From: Quercus robur
Lineage: Eukaryota > Streptophyta > Magnoliopsida > Fagales > Fagaceae
Length of the DNA: 64,000 nt
Direction of reading: 5' to 3'
NCBI RefSeq assembly: GCF_932294415.1
Contig: NC_065545.1
Span: forward strand, 39,966,327 to 40,030,326
The notes under the pieces: model-generated
The model's input: only the letters and a program-made list of their open reading frames with translations
What the model was told of the DNA's origin: nothing
Databases searched by the model: none
Translations under genes and position numbers: made by a program
Part shown: positions 57,681-64,000 of the stretch, piece after piece
Numbering within the stretch: the stretch's first letter is position 1
Layout: every line of letters starts with the position of its first letter

Positions 57681-57937
57681 AAAAAAAATCTTTAGATTAA
57701 AGTCAGCTTAAAATATTAGATTTTATCCAAAAAAAGAAAAATAATTTTTTTTTAAAATAATAATCTTTAGATTAAAGTTAGCTTAAAATATCAGATTTTA
57801 TCCGAAAAAAAGAAAAATAAAAATAGAAGATAAGTATCAGGTTTTGGAGAGAAAAATAGTGTTTTTAATTTAATTTTTTATTTTTTAAATATTGTGTTGT
57901 GCTGACGTGAAAAATTGTGGTGCTAGCAAAGGATTCG

Positions 57938-57944
<7 letters not shown>

Positions 57945-57984
<40 letters not shown>
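57945..57984. repeat. (TA)n microsatellite at a Helitron end
   Basis: About 20 TA units ending in TAGATTAG. Confidence 0.9.
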
Positions 57985-57987
<3 letters not shown>

Positions 57988-60399
57988 TTAGTAAGACAAA
58001 GGGCCAAATAAAGAAAATAGGTAAGAGGAAACTCCTAAAATTAAAGTAAAAACATCATTAACCATTTCAAAAACTCCAAGCGACAAAGAATGGCAATCCC
58101 CCAACTCAACAACATCTTTGCCAAAGAATGCATACTATGGTACATCAAAAAATGTACCTTCTACGTCATAGAAGAACTCAAGTAAAAACCCGTCAATTCT
58201 CCAAACCTACAATTTTAAAAAATACCCTCCAATTATAAGAAAGACATTTAATGAAATTAATTACTCCCAATTAGAAATATACACACAACCTTGCATGCTT
58301 ATATGCATATAGGGTTGGACAATCATAAAAGGGTTTTTGAACTAATCGTAACCTCTCTCTCAAGCCATTTTTGAATTCAAACATATTCCAATTTTCTCAA
58401 AACAAAATTAAATATCTTTTGCTAAAATCCACATTATAGTAAAACAAAAAACCATTAACTTATTTCAAACAACAAATGATGTAGCATAAAACATAGCCAA
58501 ATGTGAGACCATATAACTTATTTCAATGAAAAAAATTGGAGTGGCATTTCATGAATTTGCACAAATAAGTCATTCTATCCACTATAGTGACAATTTGTGA
58601 ATGTAGTATTATACAAAATATGAATGGTTTTGATTCGTGGGCAACTAAACAGGCCTAAGAGATGTGCCTAATGAGGGAAACATGCAAAGAAAAAGCCATT
58701 ATCAGCTCAAATGTTATTTGCCTTAGTCAAATAGTTTGATAGTTGATAGATTAATAATTTCTCTGCAACTAAAAGTAATGGCTTATAGGTATTTATCATC
58801 ACCAACTTTGGAATGTGACAGAGACTAATTTTACAACAAAAGGCTTGCATTTCTTCTCAGTGTCAAAATCAAGGTTATAGTTTCAAATTTGTTGTAGAAT
58901 AATATAACATCATGGAATCAACCAAACTCACTCAAGCCCCTAACATGTGGATTTGACACAAGTGAAGAGAAGTGTTCAGTTATAAAGTTGGAGGAAGCAC
59001 TAAACATCATGTACCTGTATTCATAAAAGCAAGGAATTCTCATAGCATGAAAATACTAGCAAATTTTTTTAGTTTTTTTGGGAAATACCTATTGAGGAAT
59101 GAAACCTTGTAATCATTGTGGATTTGAAAAATTTTTTTACCTTCTTGGCCTATGTTTGCTCCACTGCCTTCTCTTCTTCTCTAATAACCAAAATAGCAAG
59201 CCAAAAAAAAAAAAAAAAAAAAAAAAACATGAAACTGAAACTCATGAAAGCAAAGGAACAAAACCTAGAAACAATTCAAGTAGAATTTGATCATCTAGGT
59301 TGTTTCCCTGGTTTCAACAAATCCCTAAATTGACAACAAACCTATATGAAGACAATAGGATAAGAGATTAGTTGAAGACAGTATGATAAGATATTTGTTG
59401 AAAATTACCGAGAAAAATGGTTTGACATCAAGCCTAGGTCGGATATTGAAAAAGATTACACCCATGATTGTACCCTAGCACCATTCTTAAGTTTTCAAGA
59501 AATTAAAACTTACAGACAACTGTGTGGAACCGGAAGATGGAGGGAGACTAGTCTGACAGTAGTGAAGAGGCCTCCCTTAGATCTTTCTCCAACTCTCTCT
59601 GCATCATATCGGATTCTCTCTCTGTGAATCATGGATGCTCCCTAATCTCTATTGATATATGTTTGTTTATATCTCTTTCTCTGGCAGTTTTTTTTTTTTT
59701 TAATATATATCCTGTGCCAAAAGTTTAGCAGATAGTGGAACTTAAACGTTTGTGGATTATATCTCTTTTTCTAGCAGGTTTTTTTTTTTTTAAATTTTTT
59801 TTTTATCCTATGCCAAATGGTTAGCAGACGGTGAAACTCAAACGTTTGCATCAAATTTGCCACTAAGAATTAATTTTCAAATAAACAATCAATAAAGATT
59901 ACAAAAAAAAAAAAAGTGACGTGCTTGCAACAAAAAGAAAGGAAGAAAACAAAGGGTTTCACAAAGGTTTCAGTTGAAAAGCTTTGGGATTGGGCTTTAT
60001 GGTGGAATTAAATATGTAAGAAGTGGACTTTATGATAGAGATAGAGACATAGAGTTGGAAATTATTTTCTATGTATTAGTATTTTAAAATTGATAAAAAC
60101 TATTTTAAAATTATAGGACAAATTCAGAAAAGATGAAGGAAATGACATGGCTGTTGATGTGGCTCAACGTGAGCGTAGCAACATTAAATGATACACTTCA
60201 ACTTTTAGTATTAATATATAGAATATAGATAAGTGATAATTTGGTTAAAATCTCATGATTGTTTAATCTTAATTAAATGTACTTTGGTTTATACATATTC
60301 AGTTATGAACTATTGTACATTACTATTTTACATTTCATACTCACACAAAAAAATAATTATACATGACCCTCCAAAAATAAATTCTTGGCTCCGCCATTG

Positions 60400-60725
60400 T
60401 TGCATTGGCGGTGGTTTAGCTTAGCTTATCTCCTGCTGCTGCAGAAGCCAGAAGAAGAAGACACATGATCAAAGCCAAAGGAGTGGAAAAAGTAAAAGGT
60501 GCAGTGACAAAACTACCCATATCCTTTACCATTTTCTATATCAGTATGAGTGAGAGTGACAGCTTACTTGCTGGTCATTTCACTTTCCCTTATTACATAC
60601 TACTAGATTCGTGGGTTTCATCCCTAATATACGGAAGGGAATTTATAACTAGATTCGTCGGTTAAAACTAAAACTTAAAATATGGTAAAAAAAAAAATTC
60701 GAAATAAAGTCCAAGATCCTCATCA
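60400..60725 (-). pseudogene. ETR1 duplicate, part 2 (upstream/leader region)
   Basis: Continues the duplicate after the hAT insertion and matches 31097-31490 (TTAGCTTATCTCCTGCT, ACTACCCATATCCTTTACC, TAGATTCGTGGGTTTC). The match ends near 60725, next to a Tourist-like MITE. Confidence 0.88.
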
Positions 60726-60735
60726 AGCCTTTTTA

Positions 60736-60960
60736 GTGTGTATTTAGATACCGCTTATTTTGCTGAAAACTAAAAACTGAAAACAATAAAAAAATAATTT
60801 CTGAGTTACTGTTCACACAAAAACACTGTAGATAAGCCTTAATGCATTGTTCATATCCCATGAACAATGCAAGAGACGTTAGTTAAAAATTAAAAAATTT
60901 ATAAAAAAAAGAGGCAGCAAACGTAGACGCATGAGCCAAAAATGCAATCCAAACATAGCT
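60736..60960. mobile_element. Tourist-like MITE, copy 3
   Basis: Inverted ends GTGTATTTAGATACCGC and AATCCAAACATAGCT, with TTA on both sides (60733-60735, 60961-60963). Interior as in 16889-17190. Confidence 0.65.
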
Positions 60961-60963
60961 TTA

Positions 60964-61325
60964 AACTATGCCTACGTTTGGATATGGATGATGCATCCAA
61001 CATTTCACATTTCTGCGTTTTCCTTCTTCTTCTTCTTTTTTTATTTTATTTTTTTTTATTATTATTATTCTGTCACGTGGGATGTTGTCTGTCAATGGGT
61101 CCCATGTACTGTGCACGGGACCCACTACCTCTTTGACAAGCTTCCACCTCCACTAAAATGTGTCTGTTAGCGGGTTTTGTGCACTGTTCATGGGACCCAC
61201 AAACCTCTTTTTTCACAAAAACTCTCATTAAAAATGGGTCAATGACACTATTCACACATTTAAAAATTATTTTGCTATAGTGTTTTCAATTTTCAGCAAA
61301 ATAAACGGTATCCAAACGCACATTG
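60964..61325. mobile_element. Tourist-like MITE, copy 4, opposite orientation
   Basis: Left CCTACGTTTGGATATGG and right GGTATCCAAACGCAC are inverted. The inner blocks (GGGACCCAC, TTTTCAGCAAAATAAACGG) match copy 1 in reverse. It directly follows copy 3. Confidence 0.65.
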
Positions 61326-61329
61326 TCTT

Positions 61330-61865
61330 GCTATTTTTTTACTATTTAATTTATTTTTATTACTATTTATGGTCCTATTACATTTTTTAGTACTATTCGT
61401 GAGTCTCACTGTACTATTTTGATTATCTTTTAGTTTTATCTACAATACTTTTAATAAAAAGTTTTCAATTTCAGTTAAATAAGTTTTTCCTAAATAGACT
61501 CTAAAACTTCCTGTCTCTTTTTTTAATATAAATTTTATGTACCTCTGTTTGTGTACTACTTTATGTTTTACCAATAATAACCAATTATGTGTTTGTTTTT
61601 TTTTTTTTTTAAATTCAGTTATTTTATAAGAAAAATAAATCAATACATAATAAGTTTTAGGAGGTGTTTGGCAATATGTAAAATGTTTTCTGAGTTTAAA
61701 ATATTTTCAGTTGAAAATATTTTACGAAAAGGAAAATATATTCAGTTTTTTTTTTTTTGTGTTTTGAAAATTTTGCCAAAAAATTATTTTCAGTGTTTGG
61801 TATTGCATGTAAGAACATATTTTCAGACAACCCAACCACCACAGTCACCACCATAAACCCAATCA
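61330..61865. other. AT-rich intergenic with MITE-like text
   Basis: 61662-61820 has GGTGTTTGGCAATATGTAAAA and CAGTGTTTGGTATTGCATGT, which resemble MITE ends but in the same direction. No gene is recognised. Confidence 0.4.
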
Positions 61866-61866
61866 T

Positions 61867-62779
61867 AGGATTGTAAATAAACCAAGCCAATCATGAACAA
61901 CTCGAGCTCAACTCGATAAAAAGCTTGTTCATGTTTATTTATAAATAAGCCAAACTTGAGCCTTATTTTTAGGCTCGTTTATTAAACAAGCTAAGCCCAA
62001 ACAAAAATATTTGTTCATGAACAAGCTCGTGAGCTATTAGGCTTCATACATAACAATTCAAGCATAAAATCATTTATAAGTTTATATATGTTAGCTAAAT
62101 ATACTCATTACATATATCTTAATAATAACATGGCCAATATGGGAACTACCCACTACCTTAATTTTTTCCTTCCTTCTAAACTGACCAAGAACTACTATAA
62201 ACTATAGTTATATTTAAAAATATATTAGTTATTTAAGTGGGCCACATATGATCATTTCCCATCAATCATGTAAAGTTATGAAACATGTTAGTATTTTCTC
62301 ATTCATAATAGTTACAAATAAGTATTTTTCTAATTCTTCACCATCTAACGTGAATGTAAATTTTGTATTTTAAATATTTGCTGAAGTTGTAAACAATGAG
62401 TGGTGAATGAATGAATTTAATTATGTAAAATTTTAATTTAAATAATAGCTAATCATAAGTAGAACTAGACGTATGATAAAATAAGTATGCTATTTTTTTT
62501 TCTTAATTTTATTGATTTAAGCATATGATAATGTAATTTTTTTAGATCTCAAGCTCAAAAGCTTGACCTAAACTCGAGTTTAAACTTGAGCTTGGCTTGA
62601 CTAATTAATCAAGCCAAGCCAAGCCAAGCTCAAGCTTTTTAGCTTTCCCACAAGCTCAAGTTTAAACACTATTTTTAGGCTTGTCATGAGCTCAAGCCAA
62701 GATTGAGCTTTTAACTTTTCTTGACAAGCCAAACTTGAACATGCACTACTCGACAAAGCTTGGCTTGTTTACAACCTTA
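61867..62779. mobile_element. hAT-like element with GAGCTC/AAGCTTG subterminal repeats
   Basis: Left AGGATTGTAAATAAACCAAG and right CTTGGCTTGTTTACAACCTTA are inverted. The body is full of AGCTTG / CAAGCC / GAGCTC units, a common plant hAT MITE type. The 8-bp flanks (CCCAATCA and ACCAACCA) match only in part. No ORF. Confidence 0.65.
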
Positions 62780-62784
62780 GACCA

Positions 62785-63070
62785 ACCACCACTAGGCCAC
62801 TACAAACCCAACCACCAATAGCCACCATCAACTACCTCAAAATCAATATCAAAACCCATCTACCAAAACCCACAAGCCACCACCATTGAAACTCACAAAC
62901 CACCCTAGCCATCGATCCACCACCCCCAATTGGCAATTGGCCACCATCAACACTTAAACTCACTCCCAACCCACCGCCATTGAAACCCACGAATCACCCC
63001 GACCCCCGATCCTCCAAAACCCAAGAAAAAAATGTTATTTAAAAAAAAAAAAAACCATTTAGGGCAGCAA
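62785..63070. repeat. CCACCA-rich low-complexity DNA
   Basis: Repeats of CCACCATC, AACCCACCG and ACAAACCACC, like 560-800. No gene. Confidence 0.6.
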
Positions 63071-63129
63071 CGGCATGATTTATTGTGAAAATGTTGTAAA
63101 CGTAGTATCTCTCTCTATATATATAAAAG

Positions 63130-63835
63130 CTAATAGACATAATAATAGGGCCACTTGGTCAAATTAGTAAATCAGTTGTTAATCACAATCAGTTGCCGCG
63201 TCCTAAAAAAGAAAGTTGCCATGTCCCGGTTTACTTTTTGCTATTGATCAAATCCCCGAATTTTACTGTTGGAGGCAGAAAAATTGAAAATTGTTTGGAC
63301 TAAGAGTGTTCATTTGCCAGTGCTGCTGGTTTCCGGTGAGATTTTTTGGGCTGGTAATGGGAGAAGTTTCTCGGTCACACCGTCCTAGTTGCAAAAAATC
63401 TAGCATAAAGGATGGTGTCGTAACTACAGATTTTTCTGGTATCTTTCTTCTAGATGCAATTTCAGACAATTCTCTCAAATCTCTCATTGTGAGGTCTCAC
63501 TTCAGCTTCCCCAATGAGAAAATTTTCGTTCCATTCTTGATTAAGGTTACATTGGACTTGGTGCTTTAAAATCAAAGGAGAAGAAGAAAAATCTCCAGTA
63601 TAAATTAGATATATTACTTGAGAGCTCAGGCCAACCTGCAATTTTTTAATGAATTGATGCAAACAAAACAACACGAAGACAAATATGCAACAAGAGCAAT
63701 ATAAGTAAGAACACATTCTGTAATTCAATCTAACACTAGAATAAATAAAACATAATAGTCTGAATCAAGCAACCTTGAACATTCAAAAAGTAAAATTTTG
63801 ACACTTGCTGCCAGTAAAAGCATCCACTAGAATAT
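63130..63835. repeat. 3' flank and 3' UTR of SKIP31 (relic C)
   Basis: Direct copy of 43840-44412, followed by the 3' UTR piece that is inverted at 44415-44497. It leads directly into the last exon at 63850-63920 on the minus strand. Confidence 0.8.
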
Positions 63836-63849
63836 GAGCAGTATTTGGT

Positions 63850-63920
63850 TCAGCAAAACCTCAAAGCAGCTTCCAGCTCCTTTTCATCAGCACAATTATA
63901 TCACAACAGATAAGCTCGTG
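63850..63920 (-). pseudogene. SKIP31: SKIP31-like last exon (relic C) with an internal stop
   Basis: Acceptor CTGTGGCAG at 63922-63921. The frame reads RAYLL, then TGA (63903-63901), then YNCADEKELEAALRFC and the normal stop TGA (63852-63850). In the SKIP31 family a Gly stands where the TGA is, so one base change made the stop. The previous exons would lie beyond the right end of the window. Confidence 0.82.
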
Positions 63921-64000
63921 CTGCCACAGATACATCTCAATGACATGATATAGAAAGAGTTTCGGAAGATCATAAACATATAAAAGAGATGGCAGAAGGG

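Larger units (their letters stand above)
56569..57987 (-). mobile_element. Nested Helitron-like element, 1.4 kb
   Basis: Minus strand: begins TCTATATATATA after A, then AAAACCGAATCC. It ends with the hairpin CCGTGCATAGCACGG, then GTTTGCGATTAG and T. Same family as 54331-60229 and inserted in it. It contains the tandem repeat 56991-57680. Confidence 0.68.
54331..60229 (-). mobile_element. Helitron-like element, 5.9 kb, non-autonomous
   Basis: Read on the minus strand, it begins TCTATATTCTATATATTAAT after an A. It ends with a short hairpin region (CTATGCATCGCATGGG) followed by TTAGCGACTAG and then T. A 5' TC, a 3' hairpin plus CTAG and insertion between A and T are Helitron features. No Rep/helicase frame was found. 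The interior (for example minus-strand frames at 54937-55197 and 55248-55460) may contain captured gene pieces, but I do not recognise them. Confidence 0.65.
53166..60399. mobile_element. hAT-type element (7.2 kb as it stands) inside the ETR1 duplicate leader, with nested Helitrons
   Basis: Ends CAGTGGCGGAGCCAC and GGCTCCGCCATTG are inverted. The 8-bp target CTGCATTG (53158-53165) and TTGCATTG (60400-60407) differ at one base. The empty site is visible in the intact locus at about 31104 (GCATTGCATTGG). After subtracting the Helitron nest (54331-60229) the hAT is about 1.3 kb and has no transposase. It carries a CT-rich region at 53613-53780. Confidence 0.85.

Noticed and set aside
1..64000. 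CRISPR arrays, operons, riboswitches or phage-like systems
   Set aside because: This is plant nuclear DNA. Nothing with the needed repeat-spacer or operon structure was seen.

Overview
The window is nuclear DNA from a dicot plant. Evidence: intron-containing genes with GT-AG junctions, a plant ethylene receptor, a thaumatin-like PR-5 gene, a plastid-type tRNA relic, an endogenous plant pararetrovirus and many plant transposon families. Several MITE families, such as the GGGTCCGTTTGG Tourist-like one, suggest a woody rosid, possibly Fagaceae. That placement is an inference from memory of repeat families, not something proved here.

Three genes look complete. (1) A glycine-rich protein of the XYPPX / GRP A3 type lies on the minus strand (12200-13453, two exons, 184 aa). 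(2) A full ethylene receptor of the ETR1 class lies on the minus strand (20415-28189, six coding exons, 741 aa), with two more 5' leader exons out to about 31150. It carries Cys65/His69, His353 and a receiver Asp663. (3) An intronless thaumatin-like/osmotin PR-5 gene lies on the plus strand (37408-38085, 225 aa).

Layout. 1-1430: low-complexity repeat tail. 1430-4670: two truncated copies of the 5' part of a DRS1/DDX27-type DEAD-box helicase gene, bracketed by TA/CA/GT microsatellites. 4673-7330: decayed endogenous caulimovirid set in the microsatellite. 7.4-12.1 kb: AT-rich intergenic DNA with a MULE and MITEs. 12.2-14.4 kb: GRP gene. 14.5-20.4 kb: intergenic, MITE-rich. 20.4-31.2 kb: ETR1. 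31.7-42.1 kb: arms of a large inverted repeat made of hAT and LINE remnants, with the PR-5 gene between them. 43.8-47.5 kb: broken exons of a SKIP31-like F-box gene. 48.6-60.7 kb: a decayed second copy of the 5' half of ETR1, split by a 7.2 kb nest of hAT and Helitron DNA. 63.1-64.0 kb: the last exon and 3' flank of another SKIP31 relic.

The main architectural point is a tandem duplication of an ETR1-SKIP31 block. The first ETR1 stayed intact, the second became a pseudogene, and every SKIP31 piece visible here is broken. I found no sign of an unknown molecular system. The unusual content is nested, datable rearrangement around a hormone-receptor locus.
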